A stretch of 64,000 nucleotides of DNA from Chryseobacterium oleae (GTDB taxonomy: Bacteria; Bacteroidota; Bacteroidia; Flavobacteriales; Weeksellaceae). The stretch is from positions 1-64,000 of the forward strand of contig NZ_FOVD01000004.1 of NCBI RefSeq assembly GCF_900115055.1, read 5' to 3'. The position numbers and the translations under genes were made by a program. The first letter of the stretch is position 1. Each line of letters opens with the position of its first letter. The notes beneath the pieces are model-generated. The model had not been told where the DNA came from and ran no database searches. It was given only the letters and a program-made list of their open reading frames with translations. Below are positions 1 to 5,991 of this stretch, in pieces.

Positions 1-1
1 T

Positions 2-121
2 GAAAGAATTCTGGAAAAAAAGAAATGTAAAAAAGTAGCATTAATTGCTGTATGCAATAAACTTTTAAGACAAGCTTTCGGGATTTTAAAGAATAAAATA
101 CAATATCAACAAAATTATTAA
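2..121 (+). CDS. IS110-family transposase, C-terminal end only (cut by window edge)
   Basis: An open frame enters from the left edge and ends at TAA (119-121), giving 39 residues that read ERILEKKKCKKVALIAVCNK and then LLRQAFGILKNKIQYQQNY. The pattern of a basic KKxAL(I/V)A segment followed by NKLLRQAF and a short tail is typical of the C-terminus of IS110/IS116/IS902-family transposases (DEDD nucleases working with a serine-containing C-terminal domain). Only the tail is visible, so the gene may be intact outside the window. IS110 elements often lack clear terminal inverted repeats, so the right end of the element cannot be placed; it should lie somewhere in 122-255. Identification rests on a short but characteristic stretch. 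Confidence 0.7.
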   Translation, partial: ERILEKKKCKKVALIAVCNKLLRQAFGILKNKIQYQQNY

Positions 122-170
122 TAAAATATAAATATTTTAACTTTTAAAAGTTGGCAATTAACATAGAATG

Positions 171-189
171 TCAAGGTTCAAAACCTTGA
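171..189. repeat. 19-bp perfect palindrome downstream of the IS110 transposase
   Basis: TCAAGGTT, a 3-base loop (CAA) and AACCTTGA form an uninterrupted inverted repeat about 50 bp after the transposase stop codon. It could be a transcription terminator, although no clean T-tract follows directly, or a structured part of the IS110 non-coding end, where this family is known to encode its guide (bridge/seek) RNA. The function is not decidable from this window. Confidence 0.45.
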
Positions 190-255
190 TAAGGATAAGT
201 TTTGTCTTTTTTAAAATGAGTATATTGGAATATATAAAAGTTAAACTCATCCTGT

Positions 256-624
256 ATGAACGAAATAACCAAAACCTTGACCTGTTTGTTCGTGTTTATC
301 ATGCTTTTCTCCTGTGAAAAAAACGAATGTTTTAAATACAGCCAGATACTTTCCGAAGAGGAATGTAATATTATTGTAGATCTGGAACCTGCTAATTCGG
401 TCTGGTTTGAGATTAAAGGACATGATCCTATAACGCAGGAACCTAAAGTTTGCAAAACACACAACCGATGGTGGAATTTATATGCCGATGAAATAGAGCT
501 TGGAGATACGGTGGTAAAAAAGAGAGGCGAACTAACATTTAATATTCACAAGAAAGACACAGTGATCACGCATGAATGGGAAAAATGTCATGACATAAAT
601 GCTACTGTTAGCAAAGGATCTTAA
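256..624 (+). CDS. Hypothetical lipoprotein
   Basis: This 122-residue protein has a short hydrophobic N-terminus ending in a lipobox, LFSC, with the acylated cysteine at residue 20. It is therefore predicted to be exported by Sec, processed by signal peptidase II and anchored in the outer membrane or periplasm. The mature part is rich in Cys, Trp and charged residues (Cys residues around 25, 37, 66 and 110) and resembles no family I can name. It stands alone: an IS110 end lies upstream and a MITE insertion begins 14 bp after the stop. The ATG at 256 gives the intact signal peptide. The coding call is good; the function is unknown. Confidence 0.7.
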   Translation: MNEITKTLTCLFVFIMLFSCEKNECFKYSQILSEEECNIIVDLEPANSVWFEIKGHDPITQEPKVCKTHNRWWNLYADEIELGDTVVKKRGELTFNIHKKDTVITHEWEKCHDINATVSKGS

Positions 625-637
625 TCGCTATTATTTT

Positions 638-885
638 GGATCAATTTCAAAGCTTTGGGAGCAAGCTTTTTAAACATTAAGACATTAAGATCTTAAAAGA
701 TGGGGTGCTTAAAGAACTTAAAAAAAATCAATTTATTGATTTCTTCATTCATAAAAATAAGCATACTGCTTAAATCCTTAATGTTTAAATTAAGAAATAA
801 ACTAAAGTTTCTTGAGGTTAAAGAAATTAAGGTCAATTTTAAACAGATTGTATTTATTCTACTCCCCAAGCTTTAAGATTAATCC
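638..885 (+). mobile_element. MITE-like non-autonomous element, copy A (248 bp, 8-bp target duplication)
   Basis: The element has imperfect terminal inverted repeats of about 27 bp. The left end starts GGATCAATTTCAAAGCTTTG and the right end read inward starts GGATTAATCTTAAAGCTTGG, both followed by GGAG-type bases. It is flanked by the perfect 8-bp direct repeat ATTATTTT (630-637 and 886-893), as expected of a target-site duplication. There is no meaningful reading frame inside, so it must be moved in trans. An AT-rich palindrome, AAATCAATTTATTGATTT, sits in the interior. A second full copy lies in inverted orientation at 30080-30340. Families known to make 8-bp duplications with GG-starting ends include ISL3 and IS256, but the parent element is not in the window. 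Confidence 0.88.
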
Positions 886-923
886 ATTATTTTGATAAAA
901 CAAAACAGGAAAAGACACAAAAA

Positions 924-945
924 AACCACCGCATTTGCAGTGGTT
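924..945 (-). terminator. Rho-independent terminator after the DUF6702-like gene
   Basis: AACCACCGCA and TGCAGTGGTT form a 10-bp stem with one mismatch and a 2-base spacer. On the minus strand it is followed directly by a T-rich run. It lies 24 bp beyond the stop codon of the 969-1439 gene. Confidence 0.75.
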
Positions 946-968
946 TATTTATTTTTAAATTATTCCGG

Positions 969-1439
969 TTAGAAAGAAACCTCGTTCACTTCTTTTCCTC
1001 GCTGGAAGTTCATTACTTTCTGACTTCCTTTGTAAGAAACACTTACAATATTGAACTGTTTAGGAAAAGAACTTAAAAGGATCGTGTTTTTAATCTTCAT
1101 GGTACTGATGTCCGACACACCGCCGGTTTCAAAATATACCCATACCGTTTCTCCGCTTACCTGACTTCCGGTGAATGTTATAGTTTTCGGAGAGCCATTG
1201 ATGTACACATCAAAATTATTGTTCACATATTTTTTTACTTCTGCTTCAAATCCGGCTGTATTAGGATTGATTTTAATAGCGTCAGAAATATGGTTGGTAT
1301 TCATTTTTGTGGTAAACTTCAATGTTTTGCTTCCATCTATATAATCAACTTTGGTCATTGAAGAGAAAAAGTCTACATACATAAAACTCATTAACACAAA
1401 AAATGTTAAAATTCCTGATATATATAAAAGTTTTTTCAT
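969..1439 (-). CDS. DUF6702-like membrane-anchored or exported protein
   Basis: From the ATG at 1439 the protein is 156 residues long and begins MKKLLYISGILTFFVLMSFM, a signal peptide or N-terminal anchor. An upstream in-frame ATG at 1463 would add eight residues before this signal and is less likely. The mature part, with FFSSMTKVDYIDGSKTLKFT near the start and an FDVYINGSP segment, resembles the Bacteroidota family DUF6702, whose function is unknown. It is the last gene of a leftward cluster below the LOG-family gene (58 bp apart) and is followed by a terminator. Family assignment is from memory of the sequence style and is moderate. Confidence 0.65.
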   Translation of the reverse strand: MKKLLYISGILTFFVLMSFMYVDFFSSMTKVDYIDGSKTLKFTTKMNTNHISDAIKINPNTAGFEAEVKKYVNNNFDVYINGSPKTITFTGSQVSGETVWVYFETGGVSDISTMKIKNTILLSSFPKQFNIVSVSYKGSQKVMNFQRGKEVNEVSF

Positions 1440-1497
1440 CTTAATTAATAGATTTACAATCATACTTGCTAATTATAGGTCACAAATAATATGCCAA

Positions 1498-2250
1498 TTA
1501 AAAATTTACATTCACAGAATACTTGTCATAAAATGCCTTGATGTGGGCCACCGCTTCATCAGCCGTGTCTACCACTCTGTATAAGTCCAGATCATCTTCT
1601 GCGATCATCCCTTCTTTTAACAGTGTTGCTTTAAACCATTCCAACAGTCCGCCCCAGAATTCACTTCCTACAAGAACGATCGGAAATTTACCGATTTTAT
1701 TGGTCTGGATCAATGTCATAGCTTCCGTCAGTTCATCCAGTGTCCCGAAACCTCCCGGCATTACCACGAATCCCTGGGAATATTTTACGAACATTACTTT
1801 TCTTACAAAAAAGTAATCGAAGTTCATCGAATACGATTTGTTAATATACGGATTAAAATGCTGTTCAAACGGCAAATCAATATTAAGTCCGATAGATCTT
1901 CCCTGTGCATTAAAAGCGCCTTTATTTCCTGCTTCCATGATCCCGGGGCCACCTCCGGTAATGATGCCGAAACCCAGTTTGGTGATCTTTTCAGCAATTT
2001 CCACCGCCATTTCGTAATATTTACTTTCAGGCTTCAGTCTTGCAGATCCGAATATAGAAACACAAGGTCCGATTTTGGCCAGTTTTTCGTAGCCATCCAC
2101 GAATTCAGCCATCACTTTGAAAACCATCCAGCTGTCTTTAGTGATGGTTTCGTCCCAGGTTTTCTGTCTGAGACTGTTGTGAAGCTTTGTTTCATTAATA
2201 TTTAAGGCCGGATTTACTAAACTTTCATCCCTGTTTCCATCCATTTCCAT
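1498..2250 (-). CDS. LOG family protein (Rossmann fold, TIGR00730-type)
   Basis: This 250-residue protein carries both LOG signatures: GGGPGIMEAGNKGAF at about residues 97-111 and PGGFGTLDELTEAMT at about 162-176. Family members studied in plants and bacteria hydrolyse cytokinin riboside 5'-monophosphates or other nucleoside 5'-monophosphates to the base plus ribose 5-phosphate; many are wrongly labelled lysine decarboxylases. The N-terminal 50 residues make this the longer bacterial form. It starts 8 bp after the stop of the MurU-like gene, so it is probably co-transcribed with the amino-sugar genes upstream. An in-frame ATG two codons later (2244) is an alternative start. No signal peptide is visible, so it is cytoplasmic. 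Confidence 0.88.
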   Translation of the reverse strand: MEMDGNRDESLVNPALNINETKLHNSLRQKTWDETITKDSWMVFKVMAEFVDGYEKLAKIGPCVSIFGSARLKPESKYYEMAVEIAEKITKLGFGIITGGGPGIMEAGNKGAFNAQGRSIGLNIDLPFEQHFNPYINKSYSMNFDYFFVRKVMFVKYSQGFVVMPGGFGTLDELTEAMTLIQTNKIGKFPIVLVGSEFWGGLLEWFKATLLKEGMIAEDDLDLYRVVDTADEAVAHIKAFYDKYSVNVNF

Positions 2251-2258
2251 TACAAAAA

Positions 2259-2972
2259 TTATTTAAAATGTTTTTCGGCTTCTATTACGGATTCGGGTCT
2301 TCCCACATCTATCAGAATGCTGTCGTGCACAAATCCGTGGATATGCTCGGTCTGCATCAGATCCAGATATTCCTCCATAACAGAAAACTTGCCGGTTCTC
2401 TTTATTTTTTCAAAGATAGCGGGGTTGATACAGTGAACGCCACTGAAAGCAAGAGCTTTAAAGCCTTTATTGAATTCCGCAAGCCTCTGTTCTCCCGACT
2501 GTACATTCAGCCAGCCTCTCAAAACCATATCGTCGTTGAAAAGTAATTTTCGCGAACTATCTCTGTCTGAAACCGCTAAAGTAGCAAAATCTTTTATCTT
2601 TTTGTGGTATTCCACCAGCGCATTGATATTGATATCCGTTAAAATATCAGCGTTCATGATCAGAAAATCTTCCCCGTGATCGAGGAACTTTCTAGCAAAA
2701 ATCAAGCCGCCACCGGTTTCCAGCAGTTCATTGGTCTCATCTGAGATTTCAATGTTGCATCCGAAATTACTGTTTTTATTTAAAAATTCAACAATCTGAT
2801 TTCCAAAATGATGGATATTGATCACAAAATCTTTTATTCCGAAGCCTTTAAGATAATTGATATTTCTTTCCAAAAGCGGTATGCCGTTTACCTTGGCCAG
2901 TGCTTTCGGATGATGATCCGTAAAGGGTTTTAGCCTTGTGCCTTTTCCGGCAGCGAAAATTAAAGCTTTCAT
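2259..2972 (-). CDS. MurU-like sugar-1-phosphate nucleotidyltransferase
   Basis: This 237-residue cytoplasmic protein has the nucleotidyltransferase signature AAGKGTRLKPFTDHHPKAL at about residues 7-25, the lysine PK and the metal-binding NADIL around residue 105. Its length and lack of a C-terminal hexapeptide domain match MurU, which converts MurNAc-1-phosphate to UDP-MurNAc, rather than full GlmU. The AmgK-like kinase encoded at 3602-4621, which would supply the sugar-1-phosphate, supports this. A related mannose-1-phosphate or glucose-1-phosphate uridylyl- or guanylyltransferase remains possible. It lies between a short spacer with inverted repeats and the LOG gene, on one strand with all of them. 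Confidence 0.75.
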   Translation of the reverse strand: MKALIFAAGKGTRLKPFTDHHPKALAKVNGIPLLERNINYLKGFGIKDFVINIHHFGNQIVEFLNKNSNFGCNIEISDETNELLETGGGLIFARKFLDHGEDFLIMNADILTDININALVEYHKKIKDFATLAVSDRDSSRKLLFNDDMVLRGWLNVQSGEQRLAEFNKGFKALAFSGVHCINPAIFEKIKRTGKFSVMEEYLDLMQTEHIHGFVHDSILIDVGRPESVIEAEKHFK

Positions 2973-2980
2973 ATAGTATA

Positions 2981-3052
2981 AGTAATGAGTGATAAGTAAT
3001 GAGTAATTTCAGGGTTGATGAACAAGTAAAATAATACTTATTGCTCATTACC
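2981..3052. repeat. Inverted repeat of TAATGAG-type heptamers between two genes
   Basis: The left arm 2981-3000 (AGTAATGAGTGATAAGTAAT) pairs with the right arm 3033-3052 (AATACTTATTGCTCATTACC) with 16 of 20 positions matching. Each arm is itself made of degenerate 7-bp units such as GTAATGA, GTGATAA, GTAATGA. The right arm runs into the stop codon and last codons of the RapZ-domain gene. It may fold in mRNA between that gene and the MurU-like gene. Confidence 0.65.
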
Positions 3053-3464
3053 CATTACTCACGTTCAACTGGTGCTGTTCGTCATGGTGAAGGCTTATTT
3101 CTGTTCCCTCAGGATATTTTTCTTTAATGAATTCAGCAATTTTGATGGCAGAATATACGGATCTGTGCTGTCCGCCGGTGCATCCGAAACTGATCTGAAG
3201 GTCTTCAAAACCTCTTTCAAGATAATTATCGATATTGATGGATACGATGGATTTTACCAGTTCCAGAAATTTAGGCATCTCTGTTTTGGTTTCAAGATAT
3301 TCCTGAACGCCGATGTCGTTTCCTGTCTGGATTTTATATTCTTCAATTCTTCCAGGGTTTAAAATTCCTCTGCAGTCGAAAGTAAAACCTCCGCCATTTC
3401 CTGAATGATCTTTGGGAATTCCTCCTTTTTTGTACGAAAAACTGTGTATGTCGATGTGTAGCAT
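3048..3464 (-). CDS. Stand-alone RapZ C-terminal domain protein
   Basis: This 138-residue protein matches only the C-terminal half of RapZ. It starts with SFSYKKGGIPKDHSGNGGG, has the hallmark FGCTGGQHRSVYSA at about residues 93-106 and ends with LHHDEQ. The N-terminal P-loop kinase half of RapZ is absent. In Enterobacteria the RapZ C-terminal domain senses glucosamine-6-phosphate and controls GlmS synthesis through small RNAs. Those RNAs are not known in Bacteroidota, so only the ligand link, not the mechanism, can be carried over. Its place between AmgK-like and MurU-like genes fits an amino-sugar role. The last residues (VSNG) are encoded by an intergenic repeat, so the C-terminus has been changed by it. 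Confidence 0.85.
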   Translation of the reverse strand: MLHIDIHSFSYKKGGIPKDHSGNGGGFTFDCRGILNPGRIEEYKIQTGNDIGVQEYLETKTEMPKFLELVKSIVSINIDNYLERGFEDLQISFGCTGGQHRSVYSAIKIAEFIKEKYPEGTEISLHHDEQHQLNVSNG

Positions 3465-3522
3465 TGTTGTTTATTTTTTTTTAATTTGAACCATTTAAGG
3501 TTTTTATGTTTTTTAATAGTAA

Positions 3523-3603
3523 AGCCTTCGACTCCGCTCAGGCTGACATTTCTAATACTATATGTTAGTTTGTAAGTTGTCAGCCTGAGCGGAGTCGAAG
3601 GCT
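3523..3603. repeat. Perfect 26-bp inverted repeat (REP-like hairpin) overlapping a stop codon
   Basis: The arms 3523-3548 and 3578-3603 are exact reverse complements; they start AGCCTTCGACTCCGCTCAGG and enclose a 29-bp AT-rich loop. The core CTTCGACTCCGCTCAG is, as I recall, a hairpin motif dispersed in many bacterial genomes. The right arm supplies the stop codon of the AmgK-like gene (3602-3604), so the hairpin forms at the very end of that mRNA and probably acts as a 3' stabiliser or partial terminator. Confidence 0.9.
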
Positions 3604-4621
3604 AACTTTTCAAAATAGTATTAATTTTAAATTTTACGTCTTCTAAAGATAGTTGCCCGATTACTTTTTTAAGTTCCGGATAGTCATTCATCTGTTCCCA
3701 TGAGGATGCAAACTGCGTGATGTTTTGAATTCCTTTTTCCAGACTTGATATAAAATGTGGCTTCCTTTGGATCAGTCCTCTGAAGCCGTAAGCTCCAAGT
3801 ACCTGCAGGAATCTCATCATCTGGATTGGTTTTACCGAGTTTTTTAGTTGAATTTTAACTTCTTCATTATCAAATTGTCCGATGTAATAATCAAGCATTT
3901 CGTTTTTGAAATCTTCCGGGAAATCAGCCTTAGCCTGGAAAAGAAAAGAGATCACATCATACATCAATGGTCCTTTCATAGCAGACTGATAATCGATGAA
4001 CGAAACTTTACTTTCTTCATTCACCATGATGTTTCTGGCCTGAAAATCACGGATCATAATTCCTGTTGGCTCAAGGCTCTCAATAAGTGCGGCGATCTGT
4101 TTAAATTCTTTCAGCAAAGCAGATTTACGGTATTCCAGTTCCAGAACATCTGCCACGAAGTTTTTAAAATAATACAGATCATGGATCACAGGAAGCTCAT
4201 CATAAATTTCGTATTCAAAAGTTTTTGAGAAATCAATTTTCCCCTGTGTTTGACTCTGAAGTTGGAAAAGCTTTTCTAAGGTCTGTTTTACCAATGCCTG
4301 CACATGTGAGGAAAGTCCTTCTTTGGTAATAATATCGGAAAGGGTTTGTCCTCCCAGGAATTCCTGTACATATATTTTTCTATCATCAGAGACTGCAAAA
4401 ATACCAGGTGTGTTGAGGTTGAGTTCAGAGAAAATTTCAGAATAATACAGGAAACTTTCGTTTTCCGGGATATTTTCATTGCTGGTGATGATGTATTTTC
4501 TGTTGCCGGATTTGGCCAGGAAATTCACCCTCGCAGAACCGCTTTGAGCCAGTGTAACGAACTCAGAAGATGGTTCACCGAGATAGTTTTCAAAAAATCG
4601 TTTTGCGTTTTCGGAAGTCAT
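3602..4621 (-). CDS. AmgK-like aminoglycoside-phosphotransferase-family sugar kinase
   Basis: This 339-residue protein has an aminoglycoside-phosphotransferase (APH) kinase fold. The catalytic loop reads MIRDFQARNIMV at about residues 187-198 and the magnesium-binding segment FIDYQSAMKGPLMYDV follows at about 208. The RDFxxxN form is typical of AmgK, the kinase that phosphorylates MurNAc or GlcNAc at the anomeric position so that MurU can make UDP-MurNAc, bypassing fosfomycin-sensitive MurA. The MurU-like gene two genes downstream supports this. No signal peptide is present. Other APH-type small-molecule kinases cannot be excluded from sequence alone. Its stop codon lies in a perfect hairpin repeat, and a -7-type box stands 11 bp before the start. 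Confidence 0.75.
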   Translation of the reverse strand: MTSENAKRFFENYLGEPSSEFVTLAQSGSARVNFLAKSGNRKYIITSNENIPENESFLYYSEIFSELNLNTPGIFAVSDDRKIYVQEFLGGQTLSDIITKEGLSSHVQALVKQTLEKLFQLQSQTQGKIDFSKTFEYEIYDELPVIHDLYYFKNFVADVLELEYRKSALLKEFKQIAALIESLEPTGIMIRDFQARNIMVNEESKVSFIDYQSAMKGPLMYDVISFLFQAKADFPEDFKNEMLDYYIGQFDNEEVKIQLKNSVKPIQMMRFLQVLGAYGFRGLIQRKPHFISSLEKGIQNITQFASSWEQMNDYPELKKVIGQLSLEDVKFKINTILKS

Positions 4622-4631
4622 AATATGGAAA

Positions 4632-4639
4632 CAAATATA
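4632..4639 (-). promoter_or_regulatory. Bacteroidota -7 box for the AmgK-like gene
   Basis: On the minus strand this reads TATATTTG, matching TAnnTTTG, 11 bp before the ATG at 4621. No convincing -33 TTG could be placed. It would give a very short leader for the amino-sugar cluster. Confidence 0.5.
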
Positions 4640-4650
4640 CTAATTTAATG

Positions 4651-4799
4651 GGAGTTTGAGAGTTTTGGAGTTTGAGAGTATGAGGGTGTTGGAGTTTGAG
4701 AATGGTAGTAACTAAAATCTCGTATCCCAGAACCTGTATCTCAATAACCCGCATCTTGTGTCTGATATCTGGTATCTGGTATCTGAAATCTGATGTCTT
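4651..4799. repeat. Composite octamer plus heptamer tandem array, copy 1
   Basis: This spacer between divergent genes starts with 8-bp units (GGAGTTTG, AGAGTTTT, GGAGTTTG, AGAGTATG, AGGGTGTT, GGAGTTTG from 4651) and continues as degenerate 7-bp units. These become clear at 4758-4799: GTGTCTG, ATATCTG, GTATCTG, GTATCTG, AAATCTG, ATGTCTT. The same two-part architecture recurs in reverse orientation at 21923-22078. Confidence 0.75.
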
Positions 4800-4827
4800 A
4801 ATTTAGCTTACATTTCAGTCTAATTTT

Positions 4828-4835
4828 TATCTTTG
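4828..4835 (+). promoter_or_regulatory. -7 box immediately before xrtF
   Basis: TATCTTTG matches TAnnTTTG and ends only 4 bp before the ATG at 4840, so the transcript is expected to be leaderless or nearly so. Confidence 0.6.
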
Positions 4836-4839
4836 TACT

Positions 4840-5370
4840 ATGCTAAAGGATTTTAAACCAGTTTTAAACATTTTGCTGAGGTTCATTGTCATTTATCTGG
4901 TGTTGCTTTTTGCTTACCAGTTTTATCTGAATGCCAGTAAGGCGGGCGGACTGGATCCTTTTTCGAGAATGATTGCAGATCAGGTGGCCTCTATTCAGAA
5001 AGCTTCAGGATTTCCTACGCTACTTTATGACGATGTGAAAAATGAGCAGGTTTGGTTTTATGTAAAGAAAAATTACGTAACCCGAATGGTGGAAGGGTGT
5101 AATGCCATTTCAGTAATGATCCTGTTTGTAGCATTCGTATTTGCGTTTTATAAAGGGGTTAAAACTTTTTTGTTTGCTCTTGCCGGACTTGTCCTTTTGT
5201 ATATCATGAATCTTCTCCGGATTGTTGGCCTGAACGTGGTAATGTCAGATTATAAAGAATATGGAAAGATGTTTCATGATTTTATTTTTCCGGCGGTCAT
5301 TTACGGAACGGTGGTGGTTCTTTGGCTGGTATGGATTAAATTCTTTGCTTTAAAAAATGAAAATTCTTAA
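4840..5370 (+). CDS. xrtF: Exosortase family protein XrtF
   Basis: This 176-residue multi-pass inner-membrane protein has the exosortase catalytic triad in order: Cys87 in EGCNAISVMILF, Arg127 in NLLRIVGL and His146 in FHDFIFPAVIYG. Exosortases are predicted to cleave C-terminal sorting signals of exported proteins and hand them to the cell surface. The short form with no extra C-terminal domain and the partner gene overlapping its end by 14 bp are characteristic of XrtF in Flavobacteriia. Hydrophobic segments lie near residues 10-30, 88-104, 109-130 and 147-170. Its substrates are not evident: no protein here ends with a recognisable exosortase-type tail, whereas T9SS tails are frequent. Confidence 0.9.
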   Translation: MLKDFKPVLNILLRFIVIYLVLLFAYQFYLNASKAGGLDPFSRMIADQVASIQKASGFPTLLYDDVKNEQVWFYVKKNYVTRMVEGCNAISVMILFVAFVFAFYKGVKTFLFALAGLVLLYIMNLLRIVGLNVVMSDYKEYGKMFHDFIFPAVIYGTVVVLWLVWIKFFALKNENS

Positions 5371-5803
5371 CTGGCTTCTCGTCATAGTAGGCATCTGCGG
5401 TCTTATCAGCGTGCGTGTGCTGGAGGATAAAATGTTCTATGATCCTTTCCTGGAATATTTTCATGAGGCGAATAAACATATTGCATTTCCACAGTTTGAA
5501 TGGGGGAAATTAATAGCAGGCCATGTTTTCAGGTTTATTCTTAATCTTGCTTTGTCCTGTCTGATCATTCAGAGTCTTTTTAAAAATAAGCAGTGGACGG
5601 TGCAGGGCGCATTGCTCATCACCATTATATTTGCTATTACTTTTCCTATTTATCTTTACTGTATCTATGACCAGTTTGATGTGGGATATCTTTTCTCCTT
5701 TTATATGAGAAGGTTTGTCATTCAGCCGCTGGCGCTGCTTTTGATTGTTCCGATGTTTTATTACAGAAAACAGTTAGAAAAGAACAGGGAAATAAACGGG
5801 TAG
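5357..5803 (+). CDS. Exosortase F system-associated membrane protein
   Basis: This 148-residue membrane protein has about four hydrophobic segments (residues 3-20, 55-73, 85-102, 117-137) and a charged C-terminal tail ending KQLEKNREING. Its start overlaps the end of xrtF by 14 bp, so the two are translationally coupled. In Flavobacteriia a protein of this size and layout accompanies XrtF so regularly that it is named for it; the biochemical role is unknown, and a scaffold or substrate-delivery role is inference. No catalytic residues are recognisable. After its stop the + strand has no further gene before the convergent CDF transporter gene. Confidence 0.85.
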   Translation: MKILNWLLVIVGICGLISVRVLEDKMFYDPFLEYFHEANKHIAFPQFEWGKLIAGHVFRFILNLALSCLIIQSLFKNKQWTVQGALLITIIFAITFPIYLYCIYDQFDVGYLFSFYMRRFVIQPLALLLIVPMFYYRKQLEKNREING

Positions 5804-5815
5804 TCTTATTAACTT

Positions 5816-5985
5816 ACAGGTTGCCTCAAAATTTTGGAATATTAGGAAAGGTCAATGGTGAATTTTGCTTCGCAAGTGAATGGTGAATGATAGAAGTAGA
5901 AGTAAGAATCAAGATAATCAGAAGATGCTTCATTAGCTTAATTAATGGCAACCAGTAACTAACTAACCAGCAACTGACAACACTC
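5816..5985. other. Repeat-derived spacer between convergent genes
   Basis: This gene-free spacer contains GGTGAATTTTGCTTCGCAAG with near-duplicated GTGAATGGTGAAT around it (about 5849-5889) and a roughly 15-bp tandem unit, AACCAGTAACTAACT then AACCAGCAACTGACA (about 5949-5978). It shows no reading frame or clear terminator. Confidence 0.5.
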
Positions 5986-5991
5986 TGAATC

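Noticed and set aside
5825..5842. CTCAAAATTTTGGAATAT as another MITE end
   Set aside because: Only a short AT-rich resemblance, with no partner end and no duplication.
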